From NCBI GenBank assembly GCA_965217175.1, contig OZ244251.1, positions 1,054,001-1,118,000 on the forward strand: 64,000 bases of DNA, written 5' to 3'. Under the pieces are notes generated by a model, which had not been told where the DNA came from, made no database searches, and saw only the letters and a list, made by a program, of their open reading frames with translations. Origin of the DNA: Bin87 sp965217175 (GTDB lineage: Bacteria; Chloroflexota; Dehalococcoidia; Lucifugimonadales; UBA3495). Every line of letters starts with the position of its first letter. Position 1 is the stretch's first letter. Positions 34,203 through 42,949 of this stretch are shown here, in pieces. The position numbers and the translations under genes are program-made.

Positions 34203-34712
34203 ATGAGTACTCTGGATAGCGCCCAGATCGAAGCGAGGGTTCGGGAGGCGCTGGCGGCTTTATCCATTGTGGATTGGGAGTGGATTCCCATCGACCCACA
34301 GTTTGGCGACACCGCCGATTTCTGCGCCGAATACGGGTTCGACCTGCCGCACTGCGCCAATACCATCGTGGTGGGCAGCAGACGGGGCGCTGCCTCGTAC
34401 GCGGCATGCCTGGTCAGGGGCTGCGACCGCCTGGATGTGAACCGAACCGTGCGACGGTTGATGGGCGTTTCCAGGGCATCCTTCGCGTCTGCAGAAGACA
34501 CCAGTGAACTAACCGGTATGCAGATTGGCGGGGTTACGGCGCTGGCGCTGCCGGCCGATTTGACCATCTATGCCGACCAACGCCTGCTGGAGATGGATTA
34601 CGTGATACTGGGCGCGGGCAGCCGCTCGGCGAAGCTGAAAGTGCCGCCGGCCGAATTGTCCAAGCTGCCCAACCTGCAGTTCGTCGATGGTCTGTCGATG
34701 GCGTCGGAATGA
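34203..34712 (+). CDS. YbaK/aminoacyl-tRNA deacylase-type protein
   Basis: A 169-residue YbaK-like fold: CANTIVVGSRRGAASYAACL, then LDVNRTVRRLMGVSRASF, then ELTGMQIGGVTALALPADLT, corresponding to the substrate pocket of prolyl-tRNA-editing proteins. Such proteins hydrolyse mischarged aminoacyl-tRNA in trans. It begins 8 bp after the dehydratase gene and is probably co-transcribed with it. The usual catalytic Lys region is not obvious (position taken by 'VNRTVRR'), so activity on tRNA is inferred. Confidence 0.75.
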   Translation: MSTLDSAQIEARVREALAALSIVDWEWIPIDPQFGDTADFCAEYGFDLPHCANTIVVGSRRGAASYAACLVRGCDRLDVNRTVRRLMGVSRASFASAEDTSELTGMQIGGVTALALPADLTIYADQRLLEMDYVILGAGSRSAKLKVPPAELSKLPNLQFVDGLSMASE

Positions 34713-34825
34713 TGCGATGATCGCCGGGTGCAGCGCGTAATCCGTACCAACACCACCCCGCTGGTGCGCGCTTCAAGCGGGTGAAGGCCGTTTTTTAATC
34801 CCCGGCAAACGGGCGGCAAACCCGG

Positions 34826-34831
34826 TATAAT
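34826..34831 (+). promoter_or_regulatory. -10 box upstream of the DUF3467-like gene
   Basis: TATAAT at 34826-34831. This places transcription start near 34839 and rules out the in-frame ATG at 34830, which overlaps it. No good -35 box. Confidence 0.45.
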
Positions 34832-34880
34832 GGCGACCACCCGCGCCAATGCACTTGCAGGCCGCCCAGCCGGAGGAATC

Positions 34881-35285
34881 ATGCCCATCATACAGCGCCC
34901 CTACGTTCCACCTGAAGACAAGCCGCCGCAGGAGGACGCATTCCTGAATCCCGGCGATGTTACGCCGCTGCAGATCAACACCGGCACGGCCGCCGCTGCT
35001 GCTCCGGCAGAAGCAGCCGGAACACTCGACGCGGTTACCTTCTACAGCGACTCGTTCCATATCTTCAGCAGCCTGTATTCGGCGGTGCTGTTTTTCGGCG
35101 AACAGCTGGAGGAACGTGAGCCCATCCTGAGGACCCGCATCAAGGTGAGCCCGCAGATGCTGAAGGCGATCGCCGTGCTTGCCAGCAAGCATGTGAAGGA
35201 TTATGAGGCGGCTGTCGGACCGATTACCCTGCCGGATCAGGTGTATACCGCCTGGGAAATCGACCTGGAAAATCACGACCACTAG
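34881..35285 (+). CDS. DUF3467-like small protein
   Basis: A 134-residue protein from the ATG at 34881, which has GGAGG upstream. After a Pro- and Ala-rich N-terminus comes the domain: TFYSDSFHIFSSLYSAVLFF, then RTRIKVSPQMLKAIAVLAS and DYEAAVGPI. These match the shape of DUF3467 (strand, 'R-I-x-x-SP', helix, 'YE-x-x-x-G'). Function unknown. The next gene follows after 18 bp, so the two are probably one operon. Confidence 0.6.
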   Translation: MPIIQRPYVPPEDKPPQEDAFLNPGDVTPLQINTGTAAAAAPAEAAGTLDAVTFYSDSFHIFSSLYSAVLFFGEQLEEREPILRTRIKVSPQMLKAIAVLASKHVKDYEAAVGPITLPDQVYTAWEIDLENHDH

Positions 35286-35303
35286 AACGCGCTGGAGCCT
35301 GCC

Positions 35304-35846
35304 ATGACGACTCCTGAGAATTCTGGCGACGATTCCGGTCGCCGGCACGACCTTCGCCCGGCGGATGATCCCGGAGGCGACGGCAGGCCCTTGGCAGAGG
35401 ATCTGGCGCTGCCGGTCGTAGTCGAACCGAACGCCAGCACCTCGGAATTGGGTGAGGATTGGAACTGGAAAAATACCTCTGCCAGCCAGCCTAACGCGGC
35501 TGTTTTCCACATCAACCACAGCGATGTAACCCGATCGTTCGCCGACGTGCTGACGCCCGAAGACAGCCCACCCGAGGCGCTGTTTGTCGTCTCCCACGAG
35601 ATTCCCATCGTCATCATCGACAGCCTGGACAAATACTGGGCTGGGGAATCACGGCAGACGTTGCCCCTGAACGGGTTGCGGGTTCCGGTGGAAGGCGACA
35701 CCGTGGCCGAGGCGAAATCCAAGTTGGCCGGTGACCTTTCGGCGCAGATACGGCTGCTGCTGCTGCTCACCGCCGGCGGCACCGAGCTGGCGCCGCAGCT
35801 GCAGGACAACATGGCGATGCTGGGTCAGTTCCTGTCGCCGCGCTAG
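35304..35846 (+). CDS. Conserved hypothetical protein, partner of the DUF3467-like gene
   Basis: A 180-residue cytoplasmic protein with an acidic, disordered first 45 residues, then AAVFHINHSDVTRSFADVLT and ALFVVSHEIPIVIIDSLDKY, and an all-helical C-terminus rich in Leu (AQIRLLLLLTAGG). No family recognised. No signal peptide or membrane segment. It follows the DUF3467-like gene closely and shares its transcription direction, suggesting a joint role. Confidence 0.6.
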   Translation: MTTPENSGDDSGRRHDLRPADDPGGDGRPLAEDLALPVVVEPNASTSELGEDWNWKNTSASQPNAAVFHINHSDVTRSFADVLTPEDSPPEALFVVSHEIPIVIIDSLDKYWAGESRQTLPLNGLRVPVEGDTVAEAKSKLAGDLSAQIRLLLLLTAGGTELAPQLQDNMAMLGQFLSPR

Positions 35847-35993
35847 AGCCTGGTGACGATTAGCAGACCAGCCCGTCACTCCTGCGGAAGCTGGAGTCCA
35901 AAGAGCGTACGGTGAAAGAATCAAAACCGGTGTTGACGACTTCGGCCACTGGATTCCCGCTTACGCGGGAATGACGGTATTTGTCAACGCGCG

Positions 35994-37697
35994 CTAACCC
36001 TCCAGCTGCAGATTACGCACCGTATCAACCACCGATTCCACGGCGACCATCTGGGCTTCCGACTCGGTGCGGCGGCGCACTTCCACCATCCCCTGGCGCA
36101 GGTTGCGCGGGCTTACCACCAGGCGCAGGGGCAGGCCGATAAGGTCGGCGTCGTTGAACTTTACGCCGGCTGCCGCATCCTCCCGATCGTCAAACAGGGT
36201 CTCCACGCCAGCGGCCCAGAGCTGGTCGTACAGTTTGGTGGCGGCGGCGGCCACGCTCTCGTCTGACATGTTCAGGCCCACCAGATAAACCTGGTACGGG
36301 GCGATGGGGGACGGGAATATGATGCCGTTTTCATCGTGGTTTTGCTCGATGGCAGCGGCCAGGACCCGGCTGACGCCGATGCCGTAGCACCCCATAACGA
36401 TGGGCTGATGCTGACCATCCTGATCCAGGTAGTTGGCGCCCAGGGCCTCGCTGAAGAACGTGCCCAGCTTGAAGATGTGGCCGACCTCCACGCCGCGGGT
36501 GGCCTGCAACTCGGACCCGCAGACGGTGCAGAGATGGCCGGGTTGGGCGAGGGCGATGTCGGTGAGCAGGTCGGTTTCGAAGTCCCGTGGGTGGTTGGCG
36601 TTCCGGTAGTGGGTGTCGGGCTGGTTGGCGCCGACCACAAAGTTGCCGCCGTTGTGGATGGACGGGTCGGCGATGCGGCGAATGTTGCTGATGCCGATGG
36701 CCGAAGCTGAACCGGCCACCAGGCCCGCCGCCGCCACTTCATCATCGTCGGCGAGGCGCAGGTCGTTGCAGTGCAGGGCGTTCTTGAGCTTGACCTCGTT
36801 GACCTCCAGATCACCGCGAATCGTCACGAACACAACCTCATCGTCAGCGTGATAGAACACGGCTTTCAGGGTTTGAGATTCGGTCACACCCAGGAAATCG
36901 GCCAGGCCGGCGATGGTCTTGATGCCGGGGGTGCTGACGGCTTCCAGGGGCAGCGGGTCGGGAATGTCCTGCGTGGGGTAGACGCCGGCGGCCTTCTCGG
37001 CGTTGGCGGTGTAGCCGCAGCCGGGGCAGGTGATGACGGTATCCTCGCCGGTATGGGTGGGCAGCAGGAACTCGTGGGAGTCCTTGCCGCCGATGGCGCC
37101 GCTGTCGGCTTCGGCCATGAGCACCGGCACGCTGCAGCGGCGGAAGACGTTGCGGTAGGCTTGGGCCATGGCCTGATACGACACATCCAGCGCATCCTCG
37201 TCGGTGTCGAAGGAGTAGGCGTCCTTCATGGTGAACTCGCGGACGCGCACCAGGCCGGCGCGGGGTCGAGGTTCGTCGCGGAATTTGGTCTGCATCTGGT
37301 ACAGGATGACGGGCAGGTCCCGGTAAGACTGCACGTTGCTTTTAACCACGTTGGTGATCACTTCCTCGTGGGTGGGCGCGATGACCATGGGCCGACCACG
37401 GCGGTCTTCGAGGGAAAACAGGTTGTCGCCAAAAGCGGCGGCGCGATTGGTCTGCTCCCACAGCTCCATCGGCTGCAGGGCGGGCAGGCGCAGTTCCTGG
37501 CTGCCGGCGGCGTCCATCTCCTCGCGGACGATCTGCTCGATTTTGAGCAGGGAGCGCCAGGCCAGGGGGAGGTAGGCGTAGACGCCGGCGGCGACCTGCT
37601 GGATCAGGCCGGCGCGGAGCATCAAACGATGGCTGGCGGTTTCGGCCTCGGGCGGGTCGTCGCGCAGGGTGCGGGTAACGAGTCGGGACATGCGCAT
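35994..37697 (-). CDS. proS: Prolyl-tRNA synthetase, bacterial type
   Basis: Charges tRNA-Pro. The 567 residues carry class II motifs: motif 1 region LKIEQIVREEMDAAGSQELR, motif 2 around FRDEPRPRAGLVRVREFTMK, and motif 3 at GCYGIGVSRVLAAAIEQ. The editing (INS/YbaK-like) domain lies between motifs 2 and 3 (residues about 230-380, e.g. TLKAVFYHADDEVVFVTIRG). The C-terminal anticodon-binding domain is present. The frame extends to 37805, but the ATG at 37697 with GAGG upstream gives a normal N-terminus (MRMSRLVTRTLRDDPPEAE). No T-box is seen upstream. Confidence 0.95.
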   Translation of the reverse strand: MRMSRLVTRTLRDDPPEAETASHRLMLRAGLIQQVAAGVYAYLPLAWRSLLKIEQIVREEMDAAGSQELRLPALQPMELWEQTNRAAAFGDNLFSLEDRRGRPMVIAPTHEEVITNVVKSNVQSYRDLPVILYQMQTKFRDEPRPRAGLVRVREFTMKDAYSFDTDEDALDVSYQAMAQAYRNVFRRCSVPVLMAEADSGAIGGKDSHEFLLPTHTGEDTVITCPGCGYTANAEKAAGVYPTQDIPDPLPLEAVSTPGIKTIAGLADFLGVTESQTLKAVFYHADDEVVFVTIRGDLEVNEVKLKNALHCNDLRLADDDEVAAAGLVAGSASAIGISNIRRIADPSIHNGGNFVVGANQPDTHYRNANHPRDFETDLLTDIALAQPGHLCTVCGSELQATRGVEVGHIFKLGTFFSEALGANYLDQDGQHQPIVMGCYGIGVSRVLAAAIEQNHDENGIIFPSPIAPYQVYLVGLNMSDESVAAAATKLYDQLWAAGVETLFDDREDAAAGVKFNDADLIGLPLRLVVSPRNLRQGMVEVRRRTESEAQMVAVESVVDTVRNLQLEG

Positions 37698-37884
37698 GGG
37701 GAGCCTCGGGGGAAGGGTTGGGCGGATCGGGTGGGTGACGTTCAATATACACTTTATCACCCTCACGCCTGCCCTCTCCCGCCCGGAAGGCACGGTGTCA
37801 TACACCGATGGACAGTGTTAAGGTAGGGGAATGGATTCCGGATCAAATCCGGAATGACGGGTTGGGGCTTGGGATGCGGAGGCG

Positions 37885-39267
37885 TTAACCCATTGCGTCG
37901 ACGTTGGGGATGGGCGCTGCATCGGCGCGATTCGCACGTCGATGACGCAACCACACAACAACGAAACCGGCCAGCGCCAACACCACCGCCACGGTTCCGG
38001 CTGGTACCATCCAAGCCAAAACGGGCGATCGCGAGTCCAGCTCCAGCCAGCTGATGATGCGCAGGCCGCCGGCTTCCCAACCTGCGTCGAGTGTGCCCCC
38101 TCGCTCAGTTGTGGCCAAATCAGTGGGCGCTATCACTCCCACTGCATCGGTTGGAATCCCAAGTTGAGGCAGAAGCTCGGGCAGGGCATCAGCTACCATT
38201 TGTGGGTCAACGGCCCACACCAGTATGGTATCTCGAAGTAGGGAATCCCTGTCCACCGATGGCGGCAATTCGTCCGGTATTTGTGGCGCGCTGCCCGAAA
38301 CGTGCAAAACCCCGGGCCAACCGTGATTGGTGCTTACCTGAGCGCCCATAATGCCGATTGTGTTGCCTGAGACATACGCGAAGCGGTCCAAGATAACCGA
38401 CCACCGTAACAGTTCTCCAAAGCCATGCTTTACGGGTATGGTTACCAGTAGCTCGCCGTTGTCGAAACCGTACCTCTGGATCAGCCTCTGGCGTGCCGCC
38501 GCCTCGGCGTTGGGGTCATCACCAGTTACCTTTACCTGAACATAGTGCGTACTCCAGCTACCTTCTCCCCCGTGCCAACCCCCAATACCCAATCCTGGGT
38601 TTCGTAGCCAGTTCCTGCATGAACTGTGGCTATTCTGGGAACCACACGTCACCTCGGGGAAATTCGTCACGTCCACTTCTGAAACGTCGAAATTACCCGG
38701 TCCTCGTGCTATTTGCGCTTGTCGAGCCACTCGGTGTGGCCACACCTGCCGGTACGTGGCCCATCCGCGGGTTTGGCGCCGCATTGCATCCCCACCTGGC
38801 CGAAACGAAACACTCCGATTCGGGTCTGACCATAAGACGACGCCACCACGCGAACCCTGAAACGTGGACTCCAAGATGCAAGTCAAAGCCACCTCTAGTG
38901 CAACTCCATGACAATACTCGAACCACCCTGGAACGATGGACAAGTCCGGATATCCGTCCAGTTTTACACGGGCTTGTTCGATCAAAAACTGGCGCTGTTC
39001 CTCGGTGACGAAATCTGCCTGGCTCAGCTGGAAGTACAGCACCTCACCCACTTCGTAGACCGCTTCAACGTTGATGATGCCCTCATTGTGGGCCTGTTCA
39101 AGTGCGTGACACTGCACCGGATCGTCCGACAGCGTTCCGGAGAAGCAGTCTGGGAAATAGGTTCGCAAGAGCACGAATGCCGTGACATACAGTGCAACGG
39201 AGATGGCAATGAACATCAACATCCGCCGCCGCCGATTGGGGGGAGCGCCAGGTTGTGATGCGTTCAC
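37885..39267 (-). CDS. Membrane protein of unknown function with N- and C-terminal transmembrane segments
   Basis: About 460 residues from a GTG at 39267 (an ATG at 39222 is the alternative). A basic start (APPNRRRR) leads into a transmembrane segment MLMFIAISVALYVTAFVLLR. A large extracytoplasmic region with several cysteines follows (CFSGTLSDDPVQCHAL, TCGSQNSHSSC). Near the end is a second transmembrane segment (VPAGTVAVVLALAGFVVVWL) and a basic tail. No family recognised. The last eight codons (IPNVDAMG) duplicate the end of the neighbouring dehydrogenase gene. The gene looks less GC-rich than its neighbours, which with the flanking direct repeat hints at insertion. The frame continues upstream to 39516 over the neighbour, but that part is not real. 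Confidence 0.65.
   Translation of the reverse strand: MNASQPGAPPNRRRRMLMFIAISVALYVTAFVLLRTYFPDCFSGTLSDDPVQCHALEQAHNEGIINVEAVYEVGEVLYFQLSQADFVTEEQRQFLIEQARVKLDGYPDLSIVPGWFEYCHGVALEVALTCILESTFQGSRGGVVLWSDPNRSVSFRPGGDAMRRQTRGWATYRQVWPHRVARQAQIARGPGNFDVSEVDVTNFPEVTCGSQNSHSSCRNWLRNPGLGIGGWHGGEGSWSTHYVQVKVTGDDPNAEAAARQRLIQRYGFDNGELLVTIPVKHGFGELLRWSVILDRFAYVSGNTIGIMGAQVSTNHGWPGVLHVSGSAPQIPDELPPSVDRDSLLRDTILVWAVDPQMVADALPELLPQLGIPTDAVGVIAPTDLATTERGGTLDAGWEAGGLRIISWLELDSRSPVLAWMVPAGTVAVVLALAGFVVVWLRHRRANRADAAPIPNVDAMG
37889..37912. repeat. 24-bp direct repeat, left copy
   Basis: CCCATTGCGTCGACGTTGGG plus GATG, identical to 39321-39344, covering the 3' ends of two adjacent genes in the same reading frame. 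Confidence 0.85.
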
Positions 39268-39316
39268 GTCGTTACCACCCTCACCCCAGCCCTCTCCCAT
39301 CGAGGGAGGGGGAGCG

Positions 39317-40543
39317 TCACCCCATTGCGTCGACGTTGGGGATGCCCAGGCGGAATTGCCCGAGGTTGTCGTAGGCGCTGGTGTTGACCATGAAGTGCTG
39401 GGCGGCGGCGTTGACGTCGCGCATACAGCGCTGCAAGACCCGATCGTTGTAGATGGCGTTGCCGCCGCCGTAGCGGAACGCCGTAGTTGCCACCTGGCAG
39501 GCCACGTCGGTGGCATAGGCGCAGGAGCCCCGCAACCTCAACTGGCGTTCCAGGTCGGGCCGCTCCTGACGCAGGCAGAATTCCCAGGCGTTTTCCAGAG
39601 CTTCGCGGCACAGCGCCCGCGCCGCCCGCAGTTGCTGGTCGCACTTGCCCAGGTCGTGTTGCAATGCGCCACGATTTGCGATGGGTGAGGTCAGGTATCC
39701 GCGCTGGTAAGAGCCGGCCTGTAGCGAGATTTCGTCCAGGGCGCGCCGGGCGACACCCAGGGCGAAGGCGGCGTGGTCGGTGGTGACGAATCCGGGCCGG
39801 CCCAGCCAGAACATGGGACCGCCGCATCGCGGGTCGGTGGTCAGCAGGTCGAAGGCGAAATCGTGGGAAATGAAGCAGTTATCCAGGACGAAATCGCGAC
39901 TGCCGGTGCCTTTCAGTCCCATCACCTGCCAGTTGTCCAGAAACTGCACGTCCTCGATGGGCACTGCCATCACCATGTGCTCCGGCCCGGTTTGACCGTC
40001 CCGAACGATGCGAAAGCCGGCAGACATCCAGGAAGAATGCCCGGAACCGCTGGCAAAGGGCCACCGCCCGCTGACCCGCCATCCGCCCTCCACGGGAGTG
40101 CCCAACCCGCGGGGAATGATGGACCCCGAAGCGATGGGCATTCGCCCGTTGGCAAAGATGCGTTCGACGCCAGCATCGGGAAGGAAAGCGCCCTTCCACG
40201 CGGTGCTGGTGCTGTTGATGAAGGTGCACCAGCCGGCTGAGGGGTTGAGGTAGCTGATCTCGTCGATGAGTTCCAGGTAGAGCAGGGGGTCGACTTCGGG
40301 GCCGCCGAGTTCCCGGGGCACTTTGAGGGATAGCAATCCTTCCCGATAGAGAGCGACCACGGACGGCCAGGCCAGGGTTTCGCCGGCGTCGTTGGCTTCG
40401 GCATCGGCTTCCAGCGTGGGACGGATGCGGGCGATGGCGTCCAGCAGGTGGCGGCGCAGCGGTTCGCGTTCGCTGGGCAGGGTCGGGATGCCGGCATCTT
40501 CCAGGGCGGTGACGTCGAAGGGTGCAAAGGTGGTGGCGGACAT
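39317..40543 (-). CDS. Acyl-CoA dehydrogenase-like flavoprotein (possible flavin-dependent monooxygenase)
   Basis: A 408-residue acyl-CoA dehydrogenase fold: PLLYLELIDEISYLNPSAGW, GTPVEGGWRVSGRWPFASGS, WQVMGLKGTGSRDFVLDNCF, and TTAFRYGGGNAIYNDRVLQR. In this subgroup the closest named relatives include two-component monooxygenases (class D, such as 4-hydroxyphenylacetate or indole hydroxylases) as well as dehydrogenases. The classical catalytic Glu of acyl-CoA dehydrogenases is not evident, so a monooxygenase role is possible. The ATG follows GAGGAT. The C-terminus shares eight codons with the downstream gene. Confidence 0.75.
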   Translation of the reverse strand: MSATTFAPFDVTALEDAGIPTLPSEREPLRRHLLDAIARIRPTLEADAEANDAGETLAWPSVVALYREGLLSLKVPRELGGPEVDPLLYLELIDEISYLNPSAGWCTFINSTSTAWKGAFLPDAGVERIFANGRMPIASGSIIPRGLGTPVEGGWRVSGRWPFASGSGHSSWMSAGFRIVRDGQTGPEHMVMAVPIEDVQFLDNWQVMGLKGTGSRDFVLDNCFISHDFAFDLLTTDPRCGGPMFWLGRPGFVTTDHAAFALGVARRALDEISLQAGSYQRGYLTSPIANRGALQHDLGKCDQQLRAARALCREALENAWEFCLRQERPDLERQLRLRGSCAYATDVACQVATTAFRYGGGNAIYNDRVLQRCMRDVNAAAQHFMVNTSAYDNLGQFRLGIPNVDAMG

Positions 40544-40615
40544 GGGGATCCTCGGGTGTTCACGTTTTTGGAATGGGGGTTCGGAGCGTGGCCCAAGGTA
40601 AGGATATCACCCTCA

Positions 40616-40650
40616 CCTGTCCCCTCTCCAATCAAGGGAGAGGGGACAGG
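40616..40650. repeat. R4 palindrome
   Basis: CCTGTCCCCTCTCC / GGGAGAGGGGACAGG with a short loop: a 14-bp stem. It belongs to the CCCTCTCCC-type palindromes also at 39280-39315, 43685-43755, 46465-46500 and within the 170-bp tandem unit. Confidence 0.75.
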
Positions 40651-40698
40651 TCCGATTCCCGGCCACCCGTAGGGCGAGGGCAGGCATCCGTCGGCGCC

Positions 40699-40729
40699 AA
40701 AAAAAGCCCCTCTCCCACCGGGAGAGGGG
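40699..40729 (-). terminator. Intrinsic terminator after ispG
   Basis: On the minus strand: CCCCTCTCCC, loop GGT, GGGAGAGGGG, then C and seven T. The 10-bp stem plus U tract is the best terminator in the window, and it is built from an R4-type palindrome. Confidence 0.85.
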
Positions 40730-40759
40730 TTGGGGTGAGGGGCGCACTGACGGGGATGT

Positions 40760-41908
40760 TTACGTGTGGGCGGGCGTATTCTCGATTTCTTCCATGAGAG
40801 CGGTGAGCATTTCGGCTTCGGGCACTACCCGCACCTTCTCGCCCTTGCGGAAGATAATCGCCCGGCCGGCGCCAGCGGCGATGCCCACGTCGGCGTCCTT
40901 GGCCTCGCCGGGTCCGTTGACCTCGCAGCCCATTACGGCCACCTTGATTTTCTTGTCGCTGCGTTTGACCAGTGCGTCCACATCGTTGGCCAGTTTCACC
41001 ACGTCTACGTCGGCGCGGCCGCAGCTGGGGCAGGCGACCAGCGTGGTGCCCTTGTCCCGCAGGTTCAGTGACTTGAGAATCTCGTAGCCGGCGGTAACTT
41101 CCTCAACGCTGTCGCCGCTGAGGGAGACGCGGATGGTGTCGCCGATGCCCTCGTAGAGCAGCACGCCCAGGCCAACGGCGGTGCGGATGGAGCCGGACTG
41201 CACGGTGCCGGCCTCGGTGATGCCAAGGTGCAGAGGATAGGGCACCATCTCGCCGAGACGGCGGTACGCCTCCACGGTGGTGGGAACGTCAAAGGCCTTC
41301 ATGGAAATCTTGATCTGTTCGAAGTCCTGTTCTTCCAGCAGGCTGATTTCCCAAAGGGCGGTGGCCACCATGTGATCGACGACGCTGTAGTCGCCGGATT
41401 GGGCCTCGCCGGCTTTGGGCAGGCGGTTGACCAGGTCCATGTGGCGGGAGAATCCGCGGGTGCGACCGATGCCGCCCACCGGGGGGAGACTGCCGAAGTT
41501 CACGCCGATGCGGATGGGGATGTTGCGTTCCTTGGCGGACTGGACCACTTCGCGCACCTGGTCGGCGTTGCGAAGGTTGCCGGGATTGAGGCGCAGGCAG
41601 TCCACGCCGCCGGCGGCGCACTCCAGGGCCAGCTGGTAATGGAAGTGGATATCGGCAATCAGGGGAATGTGAATCTGCTTCTTGATCTCGGCCATTGCCT
41701 GGGCGGCTTCCATGTCGGGCACCGCCGACCGGATGATTTCGCAACCCGCCTCTTCCAGCTCGTGAATCTGGCGCACGGTGGCCTTCACGTCGCGGGTGTC
41801 GGTTTTAGTCATGGACTGGACGGTAACGTCGGCGCCACCGCCAACTTTCACACCGCCAACGTACACGGGTTTGGTAACTCGCCGTTTGTTGTAAGTCATG
41901 GTCAACAC
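40760..41908 (-). CDS. ispG: 4-hydroxy-3-methylbut-2-en-1-yl diphosphate synthase (IspG/GcpE)
   Basis: Converts MEcPP to HMBPP in the non-mevalonate isoprenoid pathway. The 382 residues include DVTVQSMTKTDTRDVKATVR, PLIADIHFHYQLALECA and GVDCLRLNPGNL from the TIM barrel. The C-terminal 4Fe-4S domain has ACPSCGRADVDVVKLAND with CxxC, plus the third cysteine in VMGCEVNGPGEAKDADVGIA. A short upstream ATG (MLTMTYNKRR) makes the exact start uncertain by three residues. A strong terminator follows it. Confidence 0.95.
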   Translation of the reverse strand: MLTMTYNKRRVTKPVYVGGVKVGGGADVTVQSMTKTDTRDVKATVRQIHELEEAGCEIIRSAVPDMEAAQAMAEIKKQIHIPLIADIHFHYQLALECAAGGVDCLRLNPGNLRNADQVREVVQSAKERNIPIRIGVNFGSLPPVGGIGRTRGFSRHMDLVNRLPKAGEAQSGDYSVVDHMVATALWEISLLEEQDFEQIKISMKAFDVPTTVEAYRRLGEMVPYPLHLGITEAGTVQSGSIRTAVGLGVLLYEGIGDTIRVSLSGDSVEEVTAGYEILKSLNLRDKGTTLVACPSCGRADVDVVKLANDVDALVKRSDKKIKVAVMGCEVNGPGEAKDADVGIAAGAGRAIIFRKGEKVRVVPEAEMLTALMEEIENTPAHT

Positions 41909-42836
41909 CGCCGTTCAGTTGGGTGGTCGGAGGATAGCTCGATAGGTCGAACCGACGGGGCAATGATACACGACGGGCCGGGGGCGACGCCACATCGTCG
42001 GGCCGCGATGTTAAGGAGTACGGGCCGACACGGATGGTCAGGATTTTACGGCGGGGATACGGTCAATGCGGGGGTGGCGGTGACGGTGGTGGAGGAATGT
42101 TGGGGATGGTGGTTCCTTTGGGTCAGGTGGTGATGACGGTGGTTCGGTGGTTCTCAGGCGGTGGGTTGGTAGATTATGGAGCAGGGGTTCGAGTTCCGAG
42201 TCAGCGTACGGCCAGGGTACACAACGCATTTATGCTTACTTTTTCGCCGTTAATCGGCAGTCGCGGGGACTGCTGCAAGACGAGGCGCTGGGCTGTCGCC
42301 GCTGTACAGGCTCGGCAGCGCAGTGGAATGAGGCTGCTGCACCCGAGGCCCGACGTGTTGTGATTTTATGCTGACGGGGTTGGCCGTGAGAACCCGGCCC
42401 CTGCTCCGATGTGATGTTCCAATTGGTAGGTTTGCCTGACAAGGTAGATGTTAGAGGGGTGAAATCGGGAGGCGCAAGGGGCGGGTGTCAGCGCTCAGGG
42501 CAATTGCAAAGGCCCTTGGCACCCGCTCATGGTGAGCTTGTCGAACCACGGTCAACCTCCTTCGACAGGTTCAGGATGAGCGGAGCGGTCAACCTCCTTC
42601 GACAGGCTCAGGATGAGCGGAGAGGACAGGCCGCCCAACGACCAGGATGAGCGGAGCGGTCAACCTCCTTCGACAGGCTCAGGACGAACGGCCCGGTGGG
42701 GCCGGACGGGATTGCCGCGTCGCTAACGCTCCTCGCAATGACAGGCGGGTGCGTGGTTTCCCGTTTTCGCGGGAAGGACGAGAGGAACTGCGCGGGAATG
42801 GCGGCATTTATCAACACACCCTAGTTTTCTCCCAGC
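41909..42836. other. 930-bp region without a recognisable gene; repeat-rich right half
   Basis: The left half (41909-42480) is GC-rich and low-complexity (GGTGGNGG-type runs near 42065-42165). Frames there are short and family-less, and I found no RNA signature in 42230-42420 despite several palindromes. The right half (42530-42740) holds R2 repeats in loose tandem, each with CCTTCGACAGGCTCAGGATG (from about 42560, 42597 and 42667), followed by an R1-like end. Confidence 0.55.
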
Positions 42837-42854
42837 GTGGGAGCGGGGACTGCT

Positions 42855-42930
42855 ACGGTTGGCTGGCGCGCGAACACGGCGAACAGGCCGGCGCCGATGA
42901 CCGCGGTGGTTCCCCCGATGCGGAAAGCAT
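42855..42930 (-). pseudogene. Possible C-terminal remnant of a transporter gene
   Basis: The minus strand reads AFRIGGTTAVIGAGLFAVFA then RQP and a stop, which looks like the last helix and tail of a multi-spanning transporter. The frame has no upstream counterpart because the IS30 remnant begins there. Only a short piece, so tentative. Confidence 0.3.
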
Positions 42931-42949
42931 CCCGGTCGGCCCGGGAAAC

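Noticed and set aside
34741..34797. Terminator after the YbaK-like gene (hairpin with TTTTTT at about 34791)
   Set aside because: The stem has a bulge and the T tract is 9 nt away from it, so the structure is too weak to list.
42150..42235. tRNA gene suggested by GGTTCGAGTTCC near 42187
   Set aside because: No acceptor, D or anticodon arms can be folded around it.
42034..42363. Short frame in the gap after ispG
   Set aside because: Low-complexity GGTGG-rich sequence, no ribosome-binding site and no family; treated as non-coding.
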